NCBI GenBank assembly: GCA_008828725.1
Contig: MEHQ01000605.1
Span: 457,722 to 521,721, forward strand
DNA from: Saccharina japonica
Taxonomy: Eukaryota; Sar; Phaeophyceae; Laminariales; Laminariaceae
DNA length: 64,000 nucleotides
Direction of reading: 5' to 3'
The notes beneath the pieces were generated by a model. The model saw nothing but the letters and a program-made list of their open reading frames with translations, made no database searches and was not told where the DNA came from. Below, in pieces: positions 23,101 to 37,187 of this stretch. Made by a program: the position numbers and the translations under genes. The first letter of the stretch is position 1. Each line of letters begins with the position of its first letter.

Positions 23101-26100
23101 TACGGCTCCCACCCGGCAACATGAGCTAATATATCATACAGATCACAAAGATCATACAGATCATACAGATCATACAGATCATACAGATCATACAGATCAA
23201 GATTATAGCTGCCTCTGAAATAATTAGATCGTGTAGTGGGGACCGATGATATGTCCGGGGTCTAAACTATTTACAAAAAGGTCAGCCGTGAGTTGGACTG
23301 ATAAAATACTATCGTCGAAACTCATCAGTTCTACAAAACCCCAGCAGTATCCAGTGCCCAGCTATAGGGGGGATGTTGTGGCATGCGTTAAATTTCAAAG
23401 GGTTTGCGTAAATAAAGGAAGGCGTGCACGCCTGTACTCGGAGTTTCAAACTTGCCTGTTGAGGCGTTCTTCTCCCGGGCTCGGTGGTGAGGGCCTCGTC
23501 CAGCCGCGAAGGGCGGCAAAAGAGATCGTCGAACAATTCCCCCTTCGCGCTTAGCCCCACCGATGCCTTAAACTCTCCCAGGGTCGCGCCCACTCCGGAC
23601 TCCTCGCCTCGGCCGTTCCCGTACCGGCTACGGCCGATACCGCGTTTAGTGGAGGGCACTGCGCCCGTCGCGGAGTGACACCTTCTCACAGTAGAAGGAA
23701 CGGTCGTCCCACCGCTTTCTCCCTCTGCAGCCGTCGTCGTCATCGTCGCCGTCGGTGAGTTCCCTTCGTTGCTTGTTGGCGACAGGAGTTCCCGGAGCAA
23801 GGCGTCGCGTCTGACATCGTGCTCCGCGAGCCGCTTATCTCGGAACTGGGCCGACCACTCTTCTGCCGGCTGGGCGTCGCCATCATCGCCGTCGTGGTCG
23901 ATGTCAGCTGGGAGAGTGGCCGCACGATCTCGGGGTCCCCTGACACCTTCTTTGACGGGCGGCGTGGGCACGTGACCGACGCTCGTGACGATCCCCTCTC
24001 TTTTGTGAGCCTCGACGGCGTCTCCCGCGCCCTGAATAAAACTTCTGTTGAGATGAGTTTGTTTTCCGGTACTACTGTCGCGGTTTGCACCGGTTGCATC
24101 GCCCAGTGGTAGAGTCCCGGCTGCATGTATATCAACCTCTTCCATCAACGCCACTTCCCGCGTTTTTGGCTGAGTGCCGAGGCCGCCTGCAAACAAACAT
24201 CGCTGTTGTTGACCTTCTTGAAAACTGCCTTCGTTGTTGTCGCGGACATGGCTATCTTCTCTCCCGCCTGCTTTGATTTCTTCGGGCACATCTGCCACGT
24301 CCTCTAATTTGGATTCGCGGTGACGACGACTTGGTTTGGAACCTTCGCTAGCCAAATCGGCTGTATCCTTGGGTTTGCTATCCCCACCACCACCGCCACC
24401 ACCAACACCACCACCAACACCACCGGCACCATCACGACCATGGCCAAGGCCACCATCACCACCACCATCACGACCACCACCACCACCACCACCACCACCA
24501 CCGACAACAATCGTGTCACTTGTTATCCGCGTTTGACCTGCCCTCGCGCCCAGCGCGCTGTTCTCCGGTAACCGGGCGCGACCGTCGCCATCACCGCCAC
24601 CACCTCTCGTCGCAGAGGCAGCATTTGCTCTCGCTCTCTCGGAGAAATCAGCGGACTGCAGTAGAGGAGGTGGTGGTGACCGGTGCTTCGTCCCGCTCCT
24701 TGTCGCGCTGCTCCAGGGTCGCCGCTCGGCTCCACTTGCTGGTTTTTCCTTCGGTTCGAACGCTCTGCGGGGGGCACTTCTCGGCCTCTCGCCGTGGCGG
24801 CCTCCTCCATCTGTCCGCCGCTGCTGTTCCTTCTCATGTGCGCCTGTTCTGTTGGGTGTCGCCGACACGGTCGATGCCAGGACCCCAAGAGATGGAGGTG
24901 GAGATCTTCCCTCACCACCATCACCACCACCACAACTACCACCAGCACCAGCACCACCCTCACCACTACGGCCAGCCCCTCTACCACCACCACCACCATC
25001 ACCACCACCACAACTACCACCAGCACCAGCACCACCCTCACCACTACGGCCAGCCCCTCTACCACCACCACCACCATTACCACAACCACCACCACCATCA
25101 TCTCCAGCAGTACCACAACCATCACCACTAGTACCGGCACCAGAACCAGCACCAGTTGTTTTGGTGGCGCCTAGGACCTCGCCCGGAACCTCCTCTGGTT
25201 GGCCGTGCAACTCGTGTTCGGTGGCGGTGAAGTCGCCGCCGCCGCCGCCGCCGCCGACGCCGCGGCCACTGCTACTGCAAACGTTGTCGATTCGTCGAGT
25301 TGTACCGGCCGTTTCACGCGCTTTCGGTGTGTTTCTGTCCATGGCCGCTTTCTCTAAGGTCTGCATCGTTCGTGCCGCGGCAGTGGAATGGGGTTCAAGC
25401 GCGATGCGGACGCGGCGGGTGCCGTAAACATTGGGATGAGCTTCTGCGCAATAGTGTCTACTGGTATGTTGAGACAGGGTATCGATGTTATAGAAAACAC
25501 TCGTAAAGTCCTTTTAAAGCTGATCCCGCGTTGTTTTTGTCGGGGGGGCGGCGAAGAAACTCGATGCAACTGCGATGGGATAACCATTGTTGCAGTTGTA
25601 TAGAAAGCTACCTGTGGGCAGCTGCTGACTGACCCCGGACCCTTTTCTGTGGCACGGCCAAATTCTACGAGGACCTTTCCAATTGTAACCCTAAGTAATA
25701 TTCTGACAGAAAACAGGTTGGAAGCGCCGCTCAGCACCGACACAACGTCTGCCGATGCCAGATGAAGGAGTTGATGCTATATATAACACACGAGCTGCAT
25801 TGAAAAAAACAAAACGAAAATGGGATCGAACGTGACGATAATGATGTTCTCACAAATATTCCAGGGGTGTACAGTAATCAGCACCTACGATGGTCACCAA
25901 ACAACAGGCATCCCCGTATGTTTGCACACCATAGTTGGTTTATGATTACTTTGCTACGTTCCCCCGTACATAGTAGTTATTGCCCCTGACACCTAGCACG
26001 TGAGTGTCACAAAACAGGCCAAAATGTGTGTCCCGCTGGAACTTATTTGTTTTTACCCCGTGGAGTATATTCGCCCGTTTTTTTTCCCCTCTCTCTCTCC

Positions 26101-29100
26101 TACTGCTGTAGCCGTAACTCAGGTCCGGGGTGCCATAGCAGCAGCCCCTTCTCCTCCCTCCCCACCACGGTTCGTGCCTTGCATTTTTACCGTGAGAAAG
26201 ACTCCAGCCCTTTCTTTTTGCGTCGACTCGCGTCGAATGATACTGGTACAAAGCAACACTTCCACCGCACGCTGTACCTGCAAGGCTCTGATCCGGCTGT
26301 AGTCTTGTTGAGCCCCTCGAAAGTCTCCCACTCTCCGCAAAATCAACGCCCGGTTAGACCGGTACCTGAAAAAACAAGTATCGGCGAGCGTTTTGTGGCG
26401 TCACTGAACAGATACGCTCGCAACTACTGTAGTTTAGTGTGAAACGAACGGTGTTAAAACGCCGGTGCACGATACTGCGGGGAAGATTCTGCCGAGAATG
26501 TGCGGGCGGTACTCGTACAGCAGGTCGGCCATCGATCCAGAGAGATGCAATCGAAAATCACTGATGATGCTGTTTGTTGTTGTGCCTCTACGATAGGCCT
26601 TTCTCATCAACACACGTGGTGCTCGGGACGGTTCTTCGTAACCGTCGACACCCGATATATATCCGGTCCGCTTTCTGCCGAGATTGCAGGCGTGGCCTGG
26701 ATGCAAGTGTCTCAATCGTCCTGGCGTCCTGGCCGTGAACAAAATGTGCTTCGTGCGCGGAATTTTGTTGTTGGTCTATAACAAAAGACCCAGCATCATC
26801 GCCAGCAGCCGCTAAAACCGAAAGTGCTTTGTGTTCGGTTGTTGAAGGCGTCAAATATCGGATCGAGACTCGCGACTAAGATGGAGACCATCGCCACCCT
26901 CCCTTAGGCATCTCGTTGGCAGTGCACTGACTGTACATGATCCTGAATATGACTATGAGTTCAAGTGTTTTAGCCAAACAACGGGATTGCAGTTCCAAAC
27001 AGGCTACGCCCGGCTTGCGTAAAACAGAAAAAAAACAGCTGCTGACGTTTACTGCCTGCAGCCAATAGGCAGGGGAGGTGGTCAAACTACAGTAGAACAG
27101 CAAACGTAAAAAAGAAAAGAAAAATTGAATAGACTAGAATGAAAGTTGGTTTCTGTAGCCCAAAGTAGTAGTGACAATGATTATGGTGATGACGATGACG
27201 ATGACGATGACGACGAGGGTTATGATGATGTTATTTTTGTTTTTATGGTTTTTGATGATGATGTTCTCACATGAAATTATTTCCCTTTTTAAAGAAAATC
27301 TAGCCCGTGGTCACAAAACAGACCAACAAAAAAGCGTCTCGATGGAAGAGCAAAAAAAACAAATACAGAAAAAGAAGTGCACCGCATTACCAGTACGCAA
27401 GGAAAAACTGTACCGACGAGCTGTGGTATACCATAATGCGCTCCCCTACCGTAGCGGGCCGCTATAGCCCAAATCCATCGAACCGGCGCCCTAACGCACC
27501 GATTCCCTACGGTACTACAGGGTGCGTTAATCTGTATCCCGTATATTGCCTTCGTTTACGAATCTGTCTTGGACCGCATGGGGCGACTGCGCGGACAAAG
27601 GCAACCCGTAAAAAATACCTGGTACTGGTCTTGATACAAAGATATTATCGCATGTTTATGTACGGTAAGTTCAAAAGGCACCTCGTAAAAATGCTGGGTA
27701 TTGGTGCAACATATCCTCGCATACGTACTTTCTTTCACAAGGAATCTCGTGATCATTTTGGAAAATAAATCGACATAGCTTATCCCCGCATGCTTACTTA
27801 TTTTCACCCCTGCGAACAACAGCACCCCCCACTGTATTCTCCTTCTCACGTGATGTTACGGGTATCTCTGGCCAAGGCACGACCGAGATCGTCCAGCGCG
27901 CTCCTGTCATCCCCCAAGCAAACATGAACCAAAGCGCGGTTGAAATGCAAAGCGGCGAGACCGGCGCTGCTCCCGCTCCCCACCCCCAAGCCCAGCCCCC
28001 ACCCCGAACGCCGCCACCCTTTCTCGACCAACTCCTGTCCAAGTGGCGGAACGTTTTTTGCCGGCGCTGACCCCACCACCACCACCGCCGCCACCGCCGT
28101 TTCTCATGTCTTCGCTTCTCCGCACCTCAGCCAAACGGAAGTTGATGCCAGCGGAGAAATCCTTTACGGGCATCATTGTCATCGCCAGAGGTTGTTTGAG
28201 AAAAGCAAATTGAAGTTGTTGTTGGTGGAGAGGATAGGCCAATGATGGTGCACACCTCAAAATATAGAGGTCATCGATGTTGTTGTGCACGGCATTTTGT
28301 ACAGTAGTACAGATCCAACCCAGGAAAGTTGTCCTGGGGCCCATGTCCTGAGGCCATGCAGATTACATACGGCTCCCACGCGAAAACATCACGAGCTGGA
28401 CCATAGAGATCAGGAATCTATATTTTGGATGTTGCCCCGAACTGTCCACCTGTAGATCATGAAGTTGGAAATCGATGAATTGTTCGATTTGTTAAATAAC
28501 GCTTTTATGGCCCACCAAAAGACACGCAAGTTTTGGTCCGAAGTCTCACGTTCAAAGCGTCGAAGAGCTCCCCCATCTGCGCGCTGACGACCGCCTTGCA
28601 GAACAACGCGTCCACGTTCTCGGGCTCCGACGCCACAGCTCGCCGATAGTGCCCCAACGCCTGGACCGTCGGTCGGTCGGTTTCATCCGCGCGAAAAGGA
28701 TGGTGATCGTGTGATTGATCGGTCGGTGGCTCAACTGGTTGGGGGTGATTTGGTTGATTGGTTGGTTGGTTTGTCGGTTGATAGGGAGTTGATCGAATGG
28801 TTGGAAATTAATAGTAGGCTGATTTGTTGGTTGACCGGTTAATTGATTAGTTGATTGGTTGGGCGGTTCGTTGTTTGATTGGTTGTTGGGTTGATTGATT
28901 GCATAATCGAATGATTGATTGGTTGGTCGGTCGGGCGGTTGGTTGGTTGGTCGGTAGGTAGGTTGGTCGGTAGGTCGGTAGGTCGGTCGGTCGGTCGATA
29001 GGTGGGTAGGTCGGTAGGTCGGTAGGTCGGTAGGTTGATCGGTTGGTCGGGCTGGTTGGTTTATCGGTTGGCTGGTGGGTTGATGCAATGGTCGGTCAGT

Positions 29101-32100
29101 TGGTTGGTTGGTTGGTTGTCGTTTTGGTCGGTCGATCGATCGGTCGGTCGGTCGGTCGGTCGGTTGGTTAGTTGGTTGTTGTTTTGGTCGGTTGGTGAGT
29201 TATAGATTTATTGCATGGTTGGTTTGTTAGTTAGTTAGTTTTTTCTGGTTGATTGGTTGGTTGGTTGATTTATTGATTGATTCATTGATTCATTGATTGG
29301 TTCGTTCGTTGAGCGGTCCATCGGTCGATCGGTCGGTCGGTCAGTCGGTCAGCTGGATGGTAGGTAGATAGGTTGGTTGGTTGGTTGATTGGTTGGTTGG
29401 TTGGCTGGTTGGTTGGTTGGTTGGTTGGTTGGTTGGTTGGTTGGTTGGTTGGTTGATTGGTTGGTTGGTTGGTTGGTCGGTTGTTGGCCGGTTAACGACG
29501 TCCTCTGTGAGAAGTCGGTCTTGCTCTAACGCTCGCGCTCGGTCCCCGAAGGAAATATCACGTTGAGGTGTGCATTGCAAACAAACTCACACATCATGCA
29601 TGGACGACGTCTGTAAGCAAACGCGCAGCGGGCTTTCCTCTGGGAACGCGCAGAGCTTAGTCGTTGTTTTATGTGAAACCGCGCGAAAGCTGACCAAGGC
29701 CCCATTTTTTTCCCTCGTCGTCACAAGTGCCCCACGATTCCGGAGGTGTTATGAGGCAAAGGCACACTTGAACAGCCACTGTGGGTTTTTTTATGGCCGC
29801 GTCACAACTCTTTGCTGTGGAAGCCAGTCCTCTGCGGGAGAAACACCTCTAACTCAACGTCAGTGTAACTACCAGTGTAACCGTCAATGTGAAACCGTCA
29901 GTGTAACCGTTCGAGGAACCGTCAGTGCAACTGTCCATGTAACCGACAGGTCCTTTCCCAGCGAAACTGCACGAATAACCAGAGTCTCAGACAGGTTCAG
30001 GTTTCGCGGAGAATACCAGCCGCTACAATACTCTTTGCCCCGGAATCATCATCGCGTTGTGCGTTATGGTCGTTTTTCTCGCAACGTCGTACGACCGTTT
30101 ATCGCAACGCTTCCCTGATTACACGCACGGTTATTTCGAGAACCGTGCGCAGCGATCGTGTTTGTGCACGAATTTTATATGTTCGCTGTTGATATTCGAC
30201 TTGCGGCATTGTACAAGACGCGTGCTACGATAGAGGTATACCTTATTTTGGCTAAAATATTTTGTGAATGACGGGGGTCCTTAACCCAAAAATCGTCGGG
30301 ATGCCAATTCTGTTTTTCACAATATGATTTTGCGCATACCTGGGCCACGATTGCGAATCGGGTTGCACTTCCTCCTCGTATCTCAAAATCAGTTTTTTTG
30401 GGTTAGGCATAGAGCTTCTCATGTAACAACACCCTCAGAAACAAATTGGTGAACCTCTACCTTAGCATGTGTCACAAGGTTCGTGGCTTATTGTGACGCC
30501 AACGTTGATCATAGGCTCTTAAACACCATTACATAGAATTCAGAGGGGTGTTTCTTGCTGAGCACAAGTGCTCAGCTATAAACTCTTGACTTGAAAAAAA
30601 AACTCAGCCTGAAATTATGTATTCCCAAATTCTTAACACATGTTGTCGCGTACAAATGTATAATGTAGAGAGAGCGAGAACACCAAACAGCACCTACAGC
30701 AAAGGCTCCGCTCACCCGGCGTCGGCTGCCGGCTTTCTGCTCCGCCCAGCCCTTCATCAAGTGGCACCCCAGCGCCGTTCTCCCGTGTTTGGTTGGCTCA
30801 ATTTCTACAAACCCGCGCCTCAGCATGTCTTGTGGGTTCTGCCTTATCACCTCAAGGCCCGATCTCAGGCGATCCTTCGCCATGGAAGAAAGCACAGCTT
30901 TGAACAACCCCTCTCCCTCCCCCGCCTGACCTCCTCCTCCTCCTCCTTCCCCTCCCCCTCCTGCTACGTTCCCGCCTCGGCCCCTCTGCCGTTTCCCCGT
31001 TTCGGACACTGCCTCCATATTTCGAGTGCCCCCCCGATAGCTCCTACCCCCGTCTACCCGTCTACCGCTGCCGCCGCCGCTGTCACCACGATAACCCTCT
31101 CGTCTAAACCCACGCTTAGCTGTGGCTCTGTCGACGCCCCTGCCAGCGTGACCGGTACCCTCGCCGACACCCCCTTTGCCCTCACCGTGGGTGCTCATCT
31201 CCCTCTCGGCCGTGGTCTTACCCTTGGCTATTTGGTTAAGCCGCCGGTTTCTCAGCATCCTGCCGATGACGAGCTTCGCCGCGGCCTCCCCCTTGACCCC
31301 CACTCCCAGCGCGCACGTCAGGCTTGCCGTGGAGGCGATGTCGGTGGGGTCTCGGTTCGTGCGCTCGCTTCGGGAAACTTCGTTGAACATCCCCTGGCGG
31401 GTGGCCGCGCGCCGCCCCTGGCTCCCCGACGCCCTGATCATGTTTTTCTGGGACAGAGGGCTGCCATCGTCCGGGCTCCGAGCTTTCAGGCGAACGGCTG
31501 TCGGTCGGACTCCTCCTCGTCCTTTTCCTCTCCCCCCCGGCCGGTTATGGGCGTCCATGAGTCCTGCGTTTGAGCGAGACTGCACTGCGCCCAACCTCGA
31601 CATGGCGGGGGTTGTAAACTGGCTCTGGCTCATCATATTGCCCGTGGGGGTAGTTGTAGTCGTTGCACGCGGGTCTGCCACTGCGGCGGAGCGTCCTTTT
31701 GACTGCCACACCTGCCCACCACCGCGAGCGGCGGCGGCGGCGGCGGGGGGGGGTGGAAGGGCAAGGGTAAGAGTCTTTCGGTTTAAATGCCTCGACATAT
31801 CGAAGGTACGAAGGGCGTGGGCGTGGGGGGTCCTGGGAGGCGTACTCACTTTCTGCTTGCCTGCTTAGTAATTTGACCGTTGCTCGCGCATCCCTTTCGA
31901 GTGGAGCATCCTTAGTCATTTGGCCATTGACCACGCATCCCTTTCGAGACGGAGCACCGTTCCTGCTCCGAACAGAAGAACTTCCGACATTTGGGCACTC
32001 ATTTCGTTTTCCCGTAAATAACAACATGGAAATCTATTATCCCCTCCCTTCCTGACCGTCTGTGACCACCACCTTGTCTCCCAGGAGAATTTCCTGCTAT

Positions 32101-35100
32101 GTTGACCCCGGATCTGAGTTACGAAAAGGGAAGAGGCTGGAGAAGTATGACCACGATAATAAAAGGGAGGGGGAAAAACAAAAGCAAAAAAAATACCTGT
32201 TCGGCGTTTTGCCCCCGGGTGAACGCGAAAGTGTTCTCCACCAGCCGCATTGTCGTCGCCAAGCGGGTCTTGCTCAGGCCTGACGATGTCGACGGGTCCC
32301 CGAGAGGCGGTACCTTCCTCCTCACGAACGGCCCCAGCTCGTGCGACACCTTTTCAAGACCAACGAGAAGGGGGGGGATGTACTTCATTTTCATGCATGG
32401 CCGTAGTCGTATGACCATAGACCCTCGCATCCTTACAATGTCGGGACGGAGCATGTCGGGTTTTTACCGACCAGGCAGACATTGCTAGCACCAAAGCGCG
32501 AAGCGAAACGTGGGGTGTTGCGCGAGCCGCATGAAGGGTGAGCTGCATCCTATTAATACTAATAACCGCTTGTGAGGCGGACTTGCATATGGATGACAGC
32601 TTTGATGAGTTGATTTAATTTCGGCTGTGGCCACTTCCTGAGACTGCAATGGGAGCACTATGTAACTGCCTCGCGGCGGCCTTACCGGGGGGGGGGGGTC
32701 GGACAGATTACGGCCAACTCCCATCTAGATTCTAACCTTCCATTAGGAGATGTCGCGAAGATCTGCATACAGTACACACATCGGCTGCTTCTTTCCGAGA
32801 ATGATCGTCTACACTTCTTTTCCCTCCCAACCCCGCTTCCCTCCCCCCCCCCCCCCCCCCCCCCCCCCCCCGCGATCGCACCCCGAGCCTCTCAGCATCC
32901 CCACCCACCCACCCTCCCTCCCCTCTTCCTCTTCGAAGACACACGCGCACACCTGCCGCTCGCAGTCTGCCAGCGTGTCAGCCCCCTCACAATCGTCTGT
33001 CCCGCGCCCCCCTCTCCCGCCGCCTCCGTCCCTTTTCCCGGAACTCCCACCGACATACCCCTTGTCCCCGGGGTTCAGGTAGAGGCGGGGGCGTAGGCTT
33101 GGAGAGCTGAGCTTAACGGGACCCCCTTGCAGTACGGCCACCACATTTGCCTGTTTTTTTCGACGATGAGTCGGGGTTTCGTAACGTACAATAGAAGAAA
33201 CTGTTATGATCGCCTAAAACAAGGTGAATCCTGTACTATTAACAATTTAGGTGGCTGGGTTTCGACGAAATGAGAAGCTTCGAGAGGGAGTGTTCTGACC
33301 GGAAAACAAATCCAAACGCTAAGATTAAACAACCCCGGTTAACGTGTAAAGTCATGTAATTTTCAAGCGTTTTTTTCAAAGATGATCCAAGGTCTACACT
33401 ACGAGTACAGTAGTGGTTCTTCTATGATGCCGGTTGAATAGTGCCGGCTGCCCTCTATACGTATAGTGCCTGCGAAATCACTTGGCACAGATGGGATTAC
33501 TGTAACCAGTACGGCAGTGTGCGGAGTATATAGTGCCGGTTGGCGCTGTAGTGCCGGTATTGTTGGCTGGTATATACCGGCGCTATACAGGGACCGGCAC
33601 TGTACACACCGGCACTATACTCGTAGAGTGTCTAACATTACCTACACATATACAACAAGGTCATCGATCCTCACTTAATTGATCTAGGCCTTTCAGGGCA
33701 GATACATGTATGATCTGTATGATCTGTATGATATGTGTGATCTGTATGATCTGTATGATCTAGCTCATGTTAACCGGATGGAAGTCGCATAAACCTGGAT
33801 AATCTAGCACATGGCTCTTGGCCTAAATCTGTTCGTACTACGGTATACATATACAGAGCCAGCACGACATCTCCCAACGACAGGTGAGGATCCGGATAAT
33901 CTACCTCGTGATATGTCTGCTCTGTGCGACATTATCAAAAAAAGGAAGGGGGGTAGGGGGGCAGGGGAAGGGGCTACCTTTCCCACTCCTCTCGCGACCG
34001 CTGCGTGCAAAGCCCCGGACTGGTTGGTTTCGCCGCGTCCCGCTTCTTGATCCGGTTCCGCCGGCAGGGTTTCCAGCAGGGATGTTTCTGCAGGGGTGTG
34101 TACAGTAGACATGATACAACATGTGTGTGTTCTGAGCGAAAAATCGTCATTTTTTTTATCTATCGATATCCAGGTCAAACCCGCCGTTCGTTCCGATAAT
34201 TCTCCCTTGAGAGATAGATGCCAGCTCTGCGACCATAGAACCACGCAAGACGAGCCACGAGTTCCGTGTACTCCCGATTCCCGATATATGCGTAGGGGGA
34301 AAGCAACTCACCCGCTGCGGCTCCGCTGTTGGAAGGGGCAGCGCCATCCTGCGCCCAACCGCTGCTTCCTATCGTGGTCATGCTTCCGCTCCGGGACACG
34401 CTGTTTGTGTGGCGTGTTGCAGTTGGGGACAGTGCAATGGTTGTCACTACAACCGTACCCGGCCCACTCAAATAAGAAATTGTAGTTCCGGCTGCTTATA
34501 GGTTTCTTATTTAAGAAAGGGTGTGTGTGCCACACTAGTTTACGTATAACAGCTTCCGAGATTCTTCTTTTCGTTGAAATCTAAGGACTCGAGTCTGTTG
34601 GGGGAATTGTTCACGTGTGCTTCCGAACAACTTATCGGCTGTAGTTTGTTTCAACGAAATTGATACTGGCACAACCCCACCCCCCCCTCCCTGGTAGAAA
34701 AAAACTAAACTAAACTAAACTAAACTAAACTAAACCGTCTCCACGCTTTGGAAGTGTTCAGTTACGCCTGGCGTAAGTGTCCGCACACGAAATATTTCAG
34801 CTCGAAAATCGCAAAACTACCTGAATCCCAAAAAGGCGGTTTTGAATTTGGTGTGCTGCTCTGCGTGGGCTGGACCAACTCAGCTCGTACCTGGCCTGTA
34901 GAGTGTACGTGCGAACCGCATCGGCCATGATCTCGTTGAAGCCTCCATCCCCGTCCCCGGCGCTTACGCTCCCCTCCCCAACGCCATCAAAGTGGAAACC
35001 CTCGAGGACGAAGCGGGGGTAGTTGAACGTCTCCACCTCTCCGACGACATCCTGCGCAGTGTTTTCGCGGTTGTATACCGATTGGGTTGTTGCTGTTATG

Positions 35101-37152
35101 GTTTAGAAAAAAAAAGGGTACGTACGTATGAAATTAACGGATTCGTTCCTTGAGTTAACCCCTTAAGAACCGGCCCCACACCTTTGGGGACAAACTACTT
35201 GGAAATACGTAGTGTGGGATAAGTTTTGCAGTTATGAAAGGGTCAAGTATTTGGATTAATAAGGTTCCGCTCTCGAGGCGCACGATATCATACCTGTAGT
35301 ACATGTTTATATACGCTGTCGGATGGGCGAGAGAGGATTTCCCCTTCTTTTTTGTTGGCGTTCTGGATTTTGTGTTGCACCGGCGAGACGCGGTTGTGCC
35401 TTGAGATACGGAGGCAGGCTACGGAAGGAGCAGCGCCCATTTTTTTTTATGTGGCTACTTTATCTCTTGATTGTAGCATAGAAGCTGAAAACTTTCACCC
35501 AGAAAACCGTTTTTTTTCGCAAAATCTGAATGTTCAACCCGACTATTATGGAATCGGAATCCAGAACAGCATATTCCGACACCTTTACGAGGTCAACCCC
35601 CCCCGTATTATAAGGGTCGTTCTTATCGAGCAACGTTTTTCCAAAAATTCCAAATATTTTTTTCGCGCAATTTTTAGGACTTCCATCTTTTCCAAAAATA
35701 ATTCCCAAATTTTGGAATGCGAAGCCTTCCAAATGTTTTGCCCTCCGTAAAAAATCCAAATTTCCAAATAAATCCTGTTTTTTCTTGATTTTCCTGGGTT
35801 TTTTTGGATTTTTTGTTTTTGGAAAATTTGGAAAAAAAGTTGCTCGATAAGAACGACCCTAACACACGCGATCGAAGCATCGTACAGAACAGGGTTTTTC
35901 GACACCTTTACGAAGTCAAGCCCCCCGTATTATAACACGCGCGATCGAAGCATCAGACGCAGCTTTCCAAAAGATAGGAGGTGAATCGTACAGATTTTGT
36001 TTTATTGTCACAGATAGAGGTAGTGCCCATTTAAAAAAAAAAAACTACGAGTACTACTATTCTATGATATAAAAACACTTTGCATGCATGCTGAGACGTT
36101 TTTTCTAAAAATATTACCGGGGGACCTACGTATCGTAAACACAATCCACGGTACACACAAGAACTTATATATTTCCCTATTTTTACTACTAATATTTGGT
36201 CATATGTACTAGTGTTTACTATGGTCCCCCGTCATAGTACTTCGGGTGGGCTATTGTTGTAATCAGAGCCCACGATGGACCCACAAAACCACACATCCCC
36301 CTATGTTTATAAACGATATTTTGCTTATAATTTTACTGTACTTCTAGTTACTGTATTCCCCCCGCAATAATAAAAAACACACACACAGACACCTCGTGCA
36401 TAACCGATCAATCTTCCGGAGGGAGTCACGTCACCTTGTAAACAAACTCTATGTTGGCTTGTCTGCGCAGCACTTCTCCCACACACGCCGTCACGACGGA
36501 CTTTCGCAGCGGCCGCTGAAGCACGGCATCGACGCCGCTGTCCAACGCGCTCGCAAGCATCTCTGGCCTGCCTCGTGTCGACGGTCACGACATCGGGGGG
36601 GGGTGGGGGGGGGGTGTACATTTTGTTGTTCGTGGGTTGCTGCTGCTTAGAGTTTGATATTTGTTGTTCATGTGCTTGCCTTGCCTTAGTCCTTAAACGG
36701 GATTGACACGACCCTTTCGAGACGAACGGGGGGAGGGGGGATATGTCAGTAATTAGAAGCATGCCAAGCAAGGCAAAACGTGCACTGCCAAGGGTGCAGG
36801 ACCGCGTGTTCCACACTAAAACCTACTGCATTTGGTGTCAGTCAAGACATGCCAAGGCGAAGTTGCTGTCTGTCGAGGGGTGAAAGTGCTGTCTCCTGAC
36901 GCCTTCGGTGGGTTGTACAAATAGCGATGTATGCATGGCTAGTAGTGTATACAATAGACCCTCGCATCCTACATGCCGGGGACACGTTGTGGTTTCACCA
37001 CAGCAGGGGGGGGGAGGGAGGTTATATGTCGTGCACGGCCGTAGTCGTATGACCATAGACCCTCGCATCCCTTACAATGCGGGACGGAGCACGTTGGTTT
37101 TCACCACCAGGCAGACATTGCTTGCACAAGCTGGAAGCGCCGTGAAGGTAAG

Positions 37153-37187
<35 letters not shown>

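Larger units (their letters stand above)
25361..26475 (-). other. Intron 13 of the CNB gene
   Basis: Holds a family E-like element (25865-25985) and a SINE (26075-26250). Otherwise nothing recognised. Confidence 0.55.
33151..33977 (-). other. Intron 7 of the CNB gene
   Basis: Contains a diverged copy of the CAGTAGTGGT...GGCACTATA element (33408-33630) and a family D repeat (33680-33890). Confidence 0.6.

Noticed and set aside
24320-25174. Plus-strand His-, Thr- and Pro-rich open frames
   Set aside because: Shadows of the CCA/GCC repeats that encode poly-Gly on the minus strand in exon 14.
29341-29580. Extra TPR-helix exon on the minus strand
   Set aside because: Its phase does not fit, and exons 10 and 11 join directly into a complete TPR with all signature positions filled.
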